64,000 nt of DNA from Candidatus Omnitrophota bacterium (GTDB taxonomy: Bacteria; Hinthialibacterota; Hinthialibacteria; Hinthialibacterales; Hinthialibacteraceae). Each line of letters opens with the position of its first letter. The stretch's first letter is position 1. The stretch is taken from NCBI GenBank assembly GCA_040755155.1, contig JBFMBP010000097.1:45885-109884 (forward strand), read 5' to 3'. Of the stretch, positions 8,106 to 15,676 are shown one piece after another. The notes below the pieces were generated by a model, which worked only from the letters and a program-made list of their open reading frames with translations, had not been told where the DNA came from and searched no databases. The position numbers and the translations under genes are program-made.

Positions 8106-9460
8106 GAGCGGTCCTCCTTATTCGTGTTCGCTTTCGTTGCGCCAGCGTTGCGGGAAAGGACGGCGGAACCTTTTTCCGCCAACTCCCGCAGAAAGAGCGT
8201 CAAATCGTTTTTGTCTTTTTCCGGTCCGATGAAGGGCGGCATATAATACTGCTCCACGTGCAGCGTTTCCAGCGCGTGCGTTATGGACTCTTCCGGCCAG
8301 TTCTTGATGAGAGGAACAATGCCGTTGGTTCCATCCACGGTATGGCAGCGCAGGCATTGCGCCCGATATAATGCCTCGCCGCGTTGGACGGGCGTCATCG
8401 TTCCCGCCTCCACGCCCATCGCGACGGCCGTCCAAGGCGCCCATCCCAACACCCCCTTCTCATTGAGCGCCGCTTCGTCCGCTTTGAGAATCCCGTTGGA
8501 ATACATGTAATCGTAAATAACGTAAGGCTTGCGGATGCCTTCGCGAACGAATTCCATCGAGCCGGTTGCAATAAACGCGATCGCGCCCAACAGGATCGAT
8601 GTTTCCAGGTTGATGTACCGTTTTTTTAAAACCAGTCCAATATAGGCGTACAAACCCACTAGCGTCGAGGCGGCTATGCCGAACAAAAAGAACAGCGTCA
8701 TGGCGATAGCTCCGCCCATGACCAATTGTCTCGCCGCATCCGGCGCCTGGTAAAAATACCATAACGAAATCGGAAGCATCGAAGCCAGCGGAACCAGCCA
8801 GCGGCTGCTTTCGTTGATAATCTCCTGCCGTTCCTCGCGGCTGTAGCCTTTATTCATATTCACGGCGATGGCAACGAAGATGGCGGTGATGGCGAAAGCG
8901 CTGATCGTACGCAATCCCAGCGAAGGCCAATAGGTGGGATTGAAAAATCCATCCCAAAACGAATGCGTTTGCAGCCATAGGCCGGGGGAAAGCATGAAGG
9001 AGAGAATTCCATTGATAATGACCAGGCTCATATAGGCGGAGATGGCGTAAATCCATCCCACGATCAAATGCTTTTTAGGATCCATGCGGTCCCAAGTGTA
9101 ATAATAAACATATCCCGAAACAATTTCGACGATAAAGAAAACCCATTCCGTCGCCCATCCCCAAACGTATTGGTGGATCAGCGCCGAAGTCGCTTCCGGA
9201 CTGACCAGAGCGATGGAAAACCATATCCCCACGCCGGTAATCGCGCCGAATACGAAGGAAAGCAGAACGAGAAAGCGGCTGTAATCCTTGAGAAAACGGA
9301 TTAGGAGAGGACGGTTCTGCTTATAGGCTCGATATTCGGTCGCCGCGGTGAACAGCCCCGCCCCGACGGCGAAATGGGCGACCATGACGTGCGTGATGGC
9401 GACGATGGCGATGACCATCCCTCCGCCCAAAAGGGGTACGTCCCAAATGGGATATTGCAT
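8102..9460 (-). CDS. CydA-like quinol/cytochrome oxidase subunit I with C-terminal cytochrome c domain
   Basis: 452 residues from the ATG at 9460, preceded by AAAGGAAAAGAGG; the first 13 codons of the longer frame are unlikely. Residues 1-350 resemble bd oxidase subunit I: His24/His29 in helix 1 (ITHVMVAHFAVG), FGAITGVGIWF, and GWATEWVFFIVEIVSGY with the acidic pair expected near the heme site. The hydrophobic core is followed by a soluble tail with a heme-c motif CLRCH (about residue 377) and a possible Met ligand in YYMPPF. Canonical CydA lacks such a tail; C-terminal heme-c variants occur in the OR-C clades. It may accept electrons from a cytochrome c rather than quinol. The partner subunit overlaps by 4 bp. 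Confidence 0.8.
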   Translation of the reverse strand: MQYPIWDVPLLGGGMVIAIVAITHVMVAHFAVGAGLFTAATEYRAYKQNRPLLIRFLKDYSRFLVLLSFVFGAITGVGIWFSIALVSPEATSALIHQYVWGWATEWVFFIVEIVSGYVYYYTWDRMDPKKHLIVGWIYAISAYMSLVIINGILSFMLSPGLWLQTHSFWDGFFNPTYWPSLGLRTISAFAITAIFVAIAVNMNKGYSREERQEIINESSRWLVPLASMLPISLWYFYQAPDAARQLVMGGAIAMTLFFLFGIAASTLVGLYAYIGLVLKKRYINLETSILLGAIAFIATGSMEFVREGIRKPYVIYDYMYSNGILKADEAALNEKGVLGWAPWTAVAMGVEAGTMTPVQRGEALYRAQCLRCHTVDGTNGIVPLIKNWPEESITHALETLHVEQYYMPPFIGPEKDKNDLTLFLRELAEKGSAVLSRNAGATKANTNKEDRS

Positions 9461-9839
9461 CCTCTTTTCCTTTCCGGCAAGAATACGATAAGATCGCAAA
9501 TCTAGGAGAAGTATTTATTCTTGTCTGAAAATCGATTCGATACGGCATAATTATATTGATAATACCGGGATGGCGGAAAAAAACCAAGAATGGAACGCGG
9601 CTCTATTTGAAAGGTTCTCGGTCGTGGCAACGTTTCGATTGTCAGTTCGTTTAACTTCTTTATCGATGATCGACTCAGACTAAACGCAGGGAAAATGTGA
9701 TGCGCGCCGCCAAACCGACATCTCTCTTGACGAATCGGCGGCTATTTAAGAAGATGGATGGCAGCCAATGAAAATGAAACAGGCTTTTACTCTCCAATAA
9801 AATAGAGCGATTTCTAGAATCACGGCGAGCCAACAAAAA
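9461..9839. other. Intergenic region between divergent genes
   Basis: 379 bp between the oxidase gene (minus) and the oxidoreductase gene (plus). I see no ORF with a ribosome site, no strong hairpin and no repeat family shared with the rest of the window. A TATAAT-like hexamer occurs on the minus strand at about 9551-9556, but without a good -35. Confidence 0.5.
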
Positions 9840-11168
9840 ATGAACGCCAACACTCCTTTATCTCGTAGAAATTTTTTGCATCAAAGCGCTACTGGCGCCG
9901 CTGGACTGACGATGCCCCTCATTCTTCCTAGCCGGGGTTGGGCAGGCGCTAACGAACGCATCTCCATCGGCATGATCGGCATGGGACGGCAGGCGCTTTA
10001 CGCCAACCTGAAGCCTTTTTTGGAATCGCCCGATACGGTAGTAACAGCCGTCTGCGACGTGGACTCCTGGCGGTTGGACAATGCACTTAAGACGGTGGAA
10101 AAGCATTACGCCGAAGCTAAAAACGCCGATTATAAAGGCTGCGCCGCTTATAGGGATTTCCGCAGCGCGCTATCGCGACCGGATATCGACGCCGTGATGA
10201 TCTCGACGCCGGATCATTGGCACGTCCCCATATCCGTAGCCGCCGTCAACGCGGGCAAGGATGTATGCTGCGAGAAGCCGCTCACGCTGAGCATCGAGGA
10301 AGGGCGATATCTCAGCGATCTCGTAACGAGAAAGAAGCGCGTGTTCCGCACTGACAGCGAATTCCGCTCGCTGCCGGTTTTTCATCGGCAATGCGAACTG
10401 GTCCTCAATGGACGCATCGGCGAAGTGCAGAAAATCAAAACCGGCGTTCCCAAGGGCGATGCCGCCTGTCCGCCGCAGCCGGATATGCCCGTTCCGGACG
10501 AACTGGATTACGAGATGTGGCTGGGACCGGCGCCCCGCGCCCCCTACACGCTGAACCGCGTCCATCCGCGTAAGGATTATTCCCGCCCCGGCTGGATGCG
10601 CGTGCGCGACTATTGCGAAGGCATGGTGACCAATTGGGGCGCCCATCTCAACGACATCGCCCAATGGGGTAATGGGACGGAACGCACGGGGCCGGTGGAA
10701 GTGGAAGGACGCGGCGAATATCCCGCCGAAGGCTTGTGGAACGTGCTTTTAAGTTTCGAAGCGGTCTATAAATTTGCGAACGGCGTTCAGTTGACATACG
10801 AAACGAGCCAACCTTTCGTGCGTTTCGAAGGTTCGGAAGGCTGGATACAGGCCGATTATACCGGCCAGAAACTGACGGCGTCCTCGGAGGCCATCCTTCA
10901 ATCCAAAATCGAAGACGGCGAAATTCACTTGCCCCTCAAGAGCGATAAGCAGGATTTCATCGACGCCGTAAAATCGCGCGGCCAAACTCTTGAGGACGCC
11001 GAGGTAGGCCACCGTACGACGTCGCTCTGCCAACTAGGCCACATCGCCATTCAGACAGGTAAGAAACTGTATTGGGACCCCAAAGAAGAACGCTTCTCCG
11101 GCAACGATATCGCCAATCGCCTGCTATGCCGCCCCCTGCGCTCGCCGTGGAAGCTGTACGAATTGTAA
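9840..11168 (+). CDS. Gfo/Idh/MocA oxidoreductase with Tat signal
   Basis: 442 residues. An N-terminal Tat signal (SRRNFLHQSATGAAGLTMPL) is followed by a Rossmann domain (ISIGMIGMGRQALYANL) and the family motif CEKPLTL, where the Lys is near the nicotinamide ring. The second half is the alpha/beta domain (DYEMWLGPAPRAPYTLNRVH, then NWGAHLNDIAQWG) common to the secreted group found in planctomycetes and similar bacteria. These proteins oxidise or epimerise sugar substrates with tightly bound NAD(P), as in keto-glycoside pathways. Only a weak ribosome site precedes the ATG. It stands alone between two divergent regulatory regions. Confidence 0.9.
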   Translation: MNANTPLSRRNFLHQSATGAAGLTMPLILPSRGWAGANERISIGMIGMGRQALYANLKPFLESPDTVVTAVCDVDSWRLDNALKTVEKHYAEAKNADYKGCAAYRDFRSALSRPDIDAVMISTPDHWHVPISVAAVNAGKDVCCEKPLTLSIEEGRYLSDLVTRKKRVFRTDSEFRSLPVFHRQCELVLNGRIGEVQKIKTGVPKGDAACPPQPDMPVPDELDYEMWLGPAPRAPYTLNRVHPRKDYSRPGWMRVRDYCEGMVTNWGAHLNDIAQWGNGTERTGPVEVEGRGEYPAEGLWNVLLSFEAVYKFANGVQLTYETSQPFVRFEGSEGWIQADYTGQKLTASSEAILQSKIEDGEIHLPLKSDKQDFIDAVKSRGQTLEDAEVGHRTTSLCQLGHIAIQTGKKLYWDPKEERFSGNDIANRLLCRPLRSPWKLYEL

Positions 11169-11326
11169 TTCCAATTGCCAAAGTATTACTCTCCACTCCT
11201 ATGAAAAAGCAAAGTGGCAAAACCAAAAAACGGATAACACCGTAATCACCGCCCTCCATTATTTTTTGGAAAAATCGCTTAATCAAAGAAAACGCAAAAA
11301 AGGAAGAATAATTTTATTAATTCTCC

Positions 11327-11355
11327 TTGCATGAACACAAAAAATCGTATATTAT
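11327..11355 (+). promoter_or_regulatory. Sigma-70 promoter of the TetR operon
   Basis: TTGCAT (11327-11332), a 17-bp spacer and TATTAT (11350-11355). The palindromic operator starts one base later, so a bound repressor would cover the transcription start. Confidence 0.65.
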
Positions 11356-11356
11356 T

Positions 11357-11380
11357 TATAAACCGACCAGTCGGTTTATA
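11357..11380. promoter_or_regulatory. Perfect 24-bp palindromic TetR operator
   Basis: Two 11-bp arms, TATAAACCGAC and its exact complement, flank a 2-bp centre (CA). The core GACCAGTC flanked by an inverted ACCG/CGGT is typical of LmrA/YxaF- and AcuR-like TetR operators. It lies just downstream of the -10 and 14 bp before the TetR start codon, so autorepression is the simplest reading. Confidence 0.85.
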
Positions 11381-11394
11381 TTAAAGAGGAAATA

Positions 11395-12003
11395 ATGCGC
11401 TCCGGAAAATTGACAAAAGAACGACTTTTGGATGAAACGACCAAACTCGTTCAAACGAAGGGCTTTGGCGCTACTTCCCTCAACGAACTTTTGGCCGTTG
11501 CTGGTATTAAGAAGGGGTCGCTTTACTATCACTTCACCGATAAAGATCATCTTGGACTGGCCGTGTTGGAACGCGCCAAGACAAGATTCCTGGAATCGCT
11601 CGATGAATTGTTGTTCACTTCAACGCCAACAATTAGTATACACAAGTTTCTCGACTTTGTGTTGGATAGACATCGCAAGAAGGGATTTACAGGCGGGTGC
11701 TTGTTCGGCAATACGGCTCTTGAGATGAGCGACGCCGACAATCGATATGCCGTATGCGTGAGCGACCTGTTCCAAGAATGGATAACAAGAATCGAAGCGG
11801 TAATCTTGTCTGGCCAACAGGCTGGGGAATTCCGTTCGGACATCCCAGCCGCCGATCTAGCGCAAGTGTTTGTGTCAACCATCGAAGGCGGGATCATGAT
11901 GTCGCGGCTAAAAAAGGAGGAAGGCCCATTAAAGACCTGCCTTGAAACGCTCATGACTTTCCTCAGAGCAGAACAACGACAAACTAGCAATTCATCTCAA
12001 TAA
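11395..12003 (+). CDS. TetR/AcrR-family repressor (LmrA/YxaF-like)
   Basis: 202 residues, start with AAAGAGGA 4-5 bases upstream. The helix-turn-helix occupies residues 8-52 (TSLNELLAVAGIKKGSLYYH, then FTDKDHL). The ligand domain carries GGCLFGNTALEMSDAD, a signature of the LmrA/YxaF-like C-terminal domain. That Cys (about residue 102) could sense electrophiles or reactive sulfur, as Cys in NemR-type regulators does; this is inference. It heads a same-strand run of redox genes and sits behind its probable operator. Confidence 0.92.
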   Translation: MRSGKLTKERLLDETTKLVQTKGFGATSLNELLAVAGIKKGSLYYHFTDKDHLGLAVLERAKTRFLESLDELLFTSTPTISIHKFLDFVLDRHRKKGFTGGCLFGNTALEMSDADNRYAVCVSDLFQEWITRIEAVILSGQQAGEFRSDIPAADLAQVFVSTIEGGIMMSRLKKEEGPLKTCLETLMTFLRAEQRQTSNSSQ

Positions 12004-12027
12004 TCGAATAGTACGAAAGGAACTTTT

Positions 12028-12672
12028 ATGAAAGTACTAGGAATCAGCGGCAGTCCTCGCAAAGGATCAACTACCGACCAGTTGGTACAAGAAGTTCTAG
12101 CCGGAGTGGAAGGGTGCGAAACCGAGTTCGTTTCGTTGGCCGGAAAAAAAATCGGACCGTGTTTAGCGTGTTTGGGATGCGTCGAGACGAACATTTGCCG
12201 TCTTAAAGACGATTTGGCGCCAATGCGCCAGACGATCGTCGATTCCGACGCATATGTCATTGGCGGAGCGAATTACTTCAACAATCTTAACAGTCTTACT
12301 CACTGTTTCATGGAACGGTGGTATCAATTCCGTCACCGCGACAGTCAAGTTATGGCAGGCAAGTTGGGCGTGGCTGTAGGCGTTGGCAGCAACGATCCCA
12401 AGCCAGTTATTGAAGTCATCCGCAACTTCTATAAATATAACCAAATCGAGTGCGTCGGGGAGGTTGAGGCTAAAGGAGCGGCCTCCTGTTTCATCTGCGG
12501 ATATGGAGAGACATGCCAATCCGGCGCTATTCACTTTTTCTATGGTCCGGGCGCGAAGATTACCGAAGAAATTACTCCATCGCTAACCAAACAGCCGCAA
12601 TCTCGGACAGCGGCGCGCGAGTTGGGCATGAAACTAAGCGAACGCTTGCATACTCCCGTCATGGGAATGTAA
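12028..12672 (+). CDS. Iron-sulfur flavoprotein (NADPH-dependent FMN reductase-like)
   Basis: 214 residues; AGGAAC precedes the ATG. The N-terminal flavodoxin-like fold has the FMN phosphate loop GISGSPRKGSTTDQL (residues 5-19). A compact cysteine motif CLACLGCVETNIC (C-x2-C-x2-C-x5-C, about residues 48-60) matches the 4Fe-4S motif of archaeal and bacterial Isf proteins. Two more Cys pairs (CFICGYGETC) lie near residue 155. Isf proteins transfer electrons and can reduce O2, peroxide or electrophiles. It is 25 bp downstream of the TetR gene and probably under its control. Confidence 0.88.
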   Translation: MKVLGISGSPRKGSTTDQLVQEVLAGVEGCETEFVSLAGKKIGPCLACLGCVETNICRLKDDLAPMRQTIVDSDAYVIGGANYFNNLNSLTHCFMERWYQFRHRDSQVMAGKLGVAVGVGSNDPKPVIEVIRNFYKYNQIECVGEVEAKGAASCFICGYGETCQSGAIHFFYGPGAKITEEITPSLTKQPQSRTAARELGMKLSERLHTPVMGM

Positions 12673-12727
12673 CGTGGCGGACTCAGGAATAGATTTAAAT
12701 CCAAATTATTCTCTAGGAGGCAATTCC

Positions 12728-13171
12728 ATGAATAAAAAACAACTATTCTATCTTAGCGGGACGATCCTAGCCATGTTTTATATCGTCTCCTCTTTCGCTC
12801 AAGTGAAGGAATCATCTTCAAAACCAAACCCAAACGACTCTCGTCTCGCGGTGGTATGGACAAGCGGCGATCCGGATGTAGCCCACCGGGTTTGTCTTAT
12901 GTACTCACATGCCGCCTTGCAAAACAAATGGTTCGACGAAGTGCGATTGATCGTATGGGGACCCTCGGCCAGACTCCTGGCGGGAGACAAGGATCTTCAA
13001 GCCAAAATTAAAAAGATGATGGAGGATGGCGTGATTGTTCAGGCTTGCATCGTATGCGCCGACTCTTACGGCGTTACTGAAACGCTACGTGGATTGGGGA
13101 TTGAAGTGAAGGCGATGGGCCAACCTTTGACGAGTTTTCTAAAAGAAAACTATAAAATACTGACATTTTAA
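12728..13171 (+). CDS. Secreted DsrE-like sulfur-relay protein
   Basis: 147 residues from the ATG at 12728, which has CTAGGAGG 7 bases upstream; the GTG at 12674 would put unrelated residues before a good signal peptide (KKQLFYLSGTILAMFYIVSS). The mature part has a DsrE/F-like fold: LAVVWTSGDPDVAHRVCLMY, VRLIVWGPSARLLAGD and the Cys-bearing loop VQACIVCADSYGVTETLRGL. DsrE-type proteins bind persulfide sulfur on a conserved Cys; a secreted version could handle extracytoplasmic sulfur or act with the following redoxin. The exact substrate is not known. Confidence 0.78.
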   Translation: MNKKQLFYLSGTILAMFYIVSSFAQVKESSSKPNPNDSRLAVVWTSGDPDVAHRVCLMYSHAALQNKWFDEVRLIVWGPSARLLAGDKDLQAKIKKMMEDGVIVQACIVCADSYGVTETLRGLGIEVKAMGQPLTSFLKENYKILTF

Positions 13172-13216
13172 ATCCCGCCTCTGGATGATAGGGACTATTT
13201 GCTAAAGGGAGTTCTT

Positions 13217-13288
13217 ATGTCAATTTTGCCGCTTTCCAAAGAAAGAAGCGTTCAACAAATCCAATTGCGAAAGGATAATATTCGATGA
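13217..13288 (+). CDS. Candidate 23-codon ORF coupled to the redoxin gene
   Basis: An ATG with AAAGGGAG 5-6 bases upstream opens a 23-residue frame (MSILPLSKERSVQQIQLRKD, then NIR) whose TGA overlaps the redoxin ATG as ATGA. The strong ribosome site and the overlap suggest translational coupling, either a tiny protein or a leader that sets redoxin expression. No family is recognisable, and it is too short to prove by sequence. Confidence 0.4.
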   Translation: MSILPLSKERSVQQIQLRKDNIR

Positions 13289-13926
13289 CTCATAATATTC
13301 TCAATGCCGTGATTGTATTTTCCCTCGTTTTTCTCTCTTCTTGCGCCGAATCGCCTAATTCCAGCGAACATGCTTCCCCTCAAACGAGTAGCGCAGCCGA
13401 ACAGATTATGGAAACATCATCGCCCAACCGATCGCTACCGCCCGTTGTGGGAGAAAAAGCGTTGGATTTTTCGTTGCCCACACTCGACAAAAAAACGTTT
13501 CAACTTTCAAAGCAGTTAACTAAAGGACCTGTGGCGCTCGTGATACTACGCGGTTGGCCTGGTTATCAATGTCCGATATGCGCGACGCAAGTTGGAAAGT
13601 TCATTGCTCGCGCCGATGATTTTAGATCTGTCAATGCGCGCGTTGCGTTCGTTTATCCCGGACCAGCAGACCATCTTGTTGAACATGCCGAAGAGTTCTT
13701 CAGCAGACAAAACATCCCCGATAACTTCTTCTTCCTAATCGACCCAGATTTCAAGTTTACCGTCAGCTATGGCTTGCGTTGGAACGCCCCAAAGGAAACC
13801 GCTTATCCCTCGACTTTTATCATCGACCAACAAGGAGCGATCCGCTTCGAAAAAGTAAGTAAAACCCACGGGGATCGCGCCAGCGCCGACGATGTACTGA
13901 AAGTTCTTGCTGAAATGAAAGAATAG
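13285..13926 (+). CDS. Redoxin / AhpC-TSA-like lipoprotein
   Basis: 213 residues. The N-terminus is a lipoprotein signal (NAVIVFSLVFLSSCAE) with the lipobox Cys at residue 20. A thioredoxin-fold peroxiredoxin domain follows: VGEKALDFSLPTLDKKTFQL, VALVILRGWPGYQCPICATQ with the peroxidatic Cys pair (YQCPIC), and YPSTFIIDQQGAIRF near the C-terminus. It would reduce peroxides or disulfides at the outer face of the membrane. It closes the TetR/Isf/DsrE operon, with a four-base overlap to the small ORF before it. A second ribosome-like AAAGG lies at about 13269. Confidence 0.88.
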   Translation: MTHNILNAVIVFSLVFLSSCAESPNSSEHASPQTSSAAEQIMETSSPNRSLPPVVGEKALDFSLPTLDKKTFQLSKQLTKGPVALVILRGWPGYQCPICATQVGKFIARADDFRSVNARVAFVYPGPADHLVEHAEEFFSRQNIPDNFFFLIDPDFKFTVSYGLRWNAPKETAYPSTFIIDQQGAIRFEKVSKTHGDRASADDVLKVLAEMKE

Positions 13927-13982
13927 AATCCATATTACTACAACGTTGCGATGGTAAAGGCGTCCTAAAAAACGTTCGAATA

Positions 13983-15611
13983 CTATTTAAAAATAATAAA
14001 CAGACTAGCGGACGATGCTACCATCACCGCCCACCAGAGCATCAGGTTGCGACGGCCGCGATTCATAACTCGTTCTGATTCGGGCAGCCTTCCCCATTGG
14101 GCGTTCCAGATGGCGTCGGGATCGTACATCTCTTGCGCGTTTTTGGGAATAAGATAAGTGGCGAGCGTGAGCGCCGCCAGGCAAATCGCCCAGTTGACCG
14201 CCGCCCGGTTCAACAACGGCTTGAGTTGCGCGACGCCTTGCGTCCCCCATGTTTCTGCGAAGATTTTCAGGCATACGCCGCTGAAGATTCCGAAAATCAG
14301 CGTAAACGCCGCCGCGCGCCCGTGCGCCTTTCGCCAGAGGAATGCCGCCAGAAAGATAACGGTAACCGGCGGCGCCAGAAAAGCGGCCATGTCTTGAATG
14401 TAAATGAATATCCCGCCTTCCCACATCAGGAGCAGCGGAGCAAACGCCGTTCCGATGAGGATGACGATGAAAGTGGACCAGCGTCCGGTCGAAACCAATT
14501 CCGCATCGGTTGCATTAGGGCGGCAATATCGTTTATAGATATCCATCGACCAGATCGTGGAGGCGGAATTCAAGACGCAAGAAACAGTGCTCATGATCGC
14601 CGCGATCAGCGCCGCCAGCAGGATTCCCTTCCCTACCGGAGGCAGAAATTCGTTAATCATTTTGACGTAAACGGCGTCTTCTTTCAGACCCGGCCCGAAT
14701 TTGGCGAAGGCGACGAGGCCGGGGAATACGATGATGGAAGGGAGAATCAATTTGATGTAAGCGCAGCCGATGACGCCCATCTTGGCGTCCCATTCGCTTT
14801 TCGCGCCCAGGCAGCGTTGAATGTAAAACTGGTTGGCGCCGACGTACCATAGCGACAAGGTCAGCCAGAAAGTAGCCACGCCCGGCCACGGCGAGACGGG
14901 ATGATTGGCGGATTGAATGAGGCTGAAGCGCGAAGCGTCGTAAGCCAGGTTGGTTTCGATCACCTTATGAAAACCGCCCGCATTGTGAAGACCGATGAAG
15001 AGCAGCAGCGCGCCGCCAAGGACAAGAATGACCACCTGTAAAACGTCCGTCCAGACCACGGAAAGCAGCCCGCCATAAATGCAGTAAGCCGCCGTCGCCG
15101 CCGATATCATCAATATGCCGCCGATAAAAAAGGAGTTGAAGGATTCTACGGGGCGTTGCAGCGTCATCTCGTAGATGATTCGTCCGCCCGCATACAAAGC
15201 GGGAGCGAGAACCACCATCACCATGTGAAATAGGCTGAACAAGGCGAAGACGGAGCGAGTAGCCGGAGAATAGCGCCGTTCCAAAAATTCGGGAATAGTA
15301 TAAAGCCGCTTGCGGTAGAAGAAAGGCAGGAATATCCAAGCCAAAATGGAATAAGGAATGAAGTTTCCCCATTCGAAGGTAGCGGGCGCCAGTCCGACGG
15401 CGTAGGCGGTTCCCACCATGCCGATAAAATGCTCCGTGCCAATGTTGGCGCCAGTCATGGACATGGAGATGGCGTACCAAGGCAGTTTGCGGCCTGCCAG
15501 AAAATAATCGTCGGCGACGTTTTTCTCTTTCCTCGCCACCCAAAAACCCAAGCCCAGCGAGACGATGAAATAAGCGGCGGTTACGGCTAAAACGGTGATG
15601 TCCATACCCAA
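13983..15611 (-). CDS. Sodium:solute symporter (SSS family)
   Basis: 542 residues with about 13-14 predicted helices. The family stretch VARKEKNVADDYFLAGRKLP and the following TGANIGTEHFIG lie in helices 1-2, and the body (NQFYIQRCLGAKSEWDAKMG, then STVSCVLNSASTIWSMDIYK) is typical of the SGLT-like branch seen with sugar-catabolic genes. It would import a sugar or related solute with sodium. It is convergent with the redoxin operon and 57 bp from its end. Substrate cannot be assigned. Confidence 0.92.
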   Translation of the reverse strand: MGMDITVLAVTAAYFIVSLGLGFWVARKEKNVADDYFLAGRKLPWYAISMSMTGANIGTEHFIGMVGTAYAVGLAPATFEWGNFIPYSILAWIFLPFFYRKRLYTIPEFLERRYSPATRSVFALFSLFHMVMVVLAPALYAGGRIIYEMTLQRPVESFNSFFIGGILMISAATAAYCIYGGLLSVVWTDVLQVVILVLGGALLLFIGLHNAGGFHKVIETNLAYDASRFSLIQSANHPVSPWPGVATFWLTLSLWYVGANQFYIQRCLGAKSEWDAKMGVIGCAYIKLILPSIIVFPGLVAFAKFGPGLKEDAVYVKMINEFLPPVGKGILLAALIAAIMSTVSCVLNSASTIWSMDIYKRYCRPNATDAELVSTGRWSTFIVILIGTAFAPLLLMWEGGIFIYIQDMAAFLAPPVTVIFLAAFLWRKAHGRAAAFTLIFGIFSGVCLKIFAETWGTQGVAQLKPLLNRAAVNWAICLAALTLATYLIPKNAQEMYDPDAIWNAQWGRLPESERVMNRGRRNLMLWWAVMVASSASLFIIFK

Positions 15612-15676
15612 ACTCTTTTCTGATAGAATCGAATGCAGTTATTTTTTATTGTGAAAAATTCATAGGATCATTTCAT

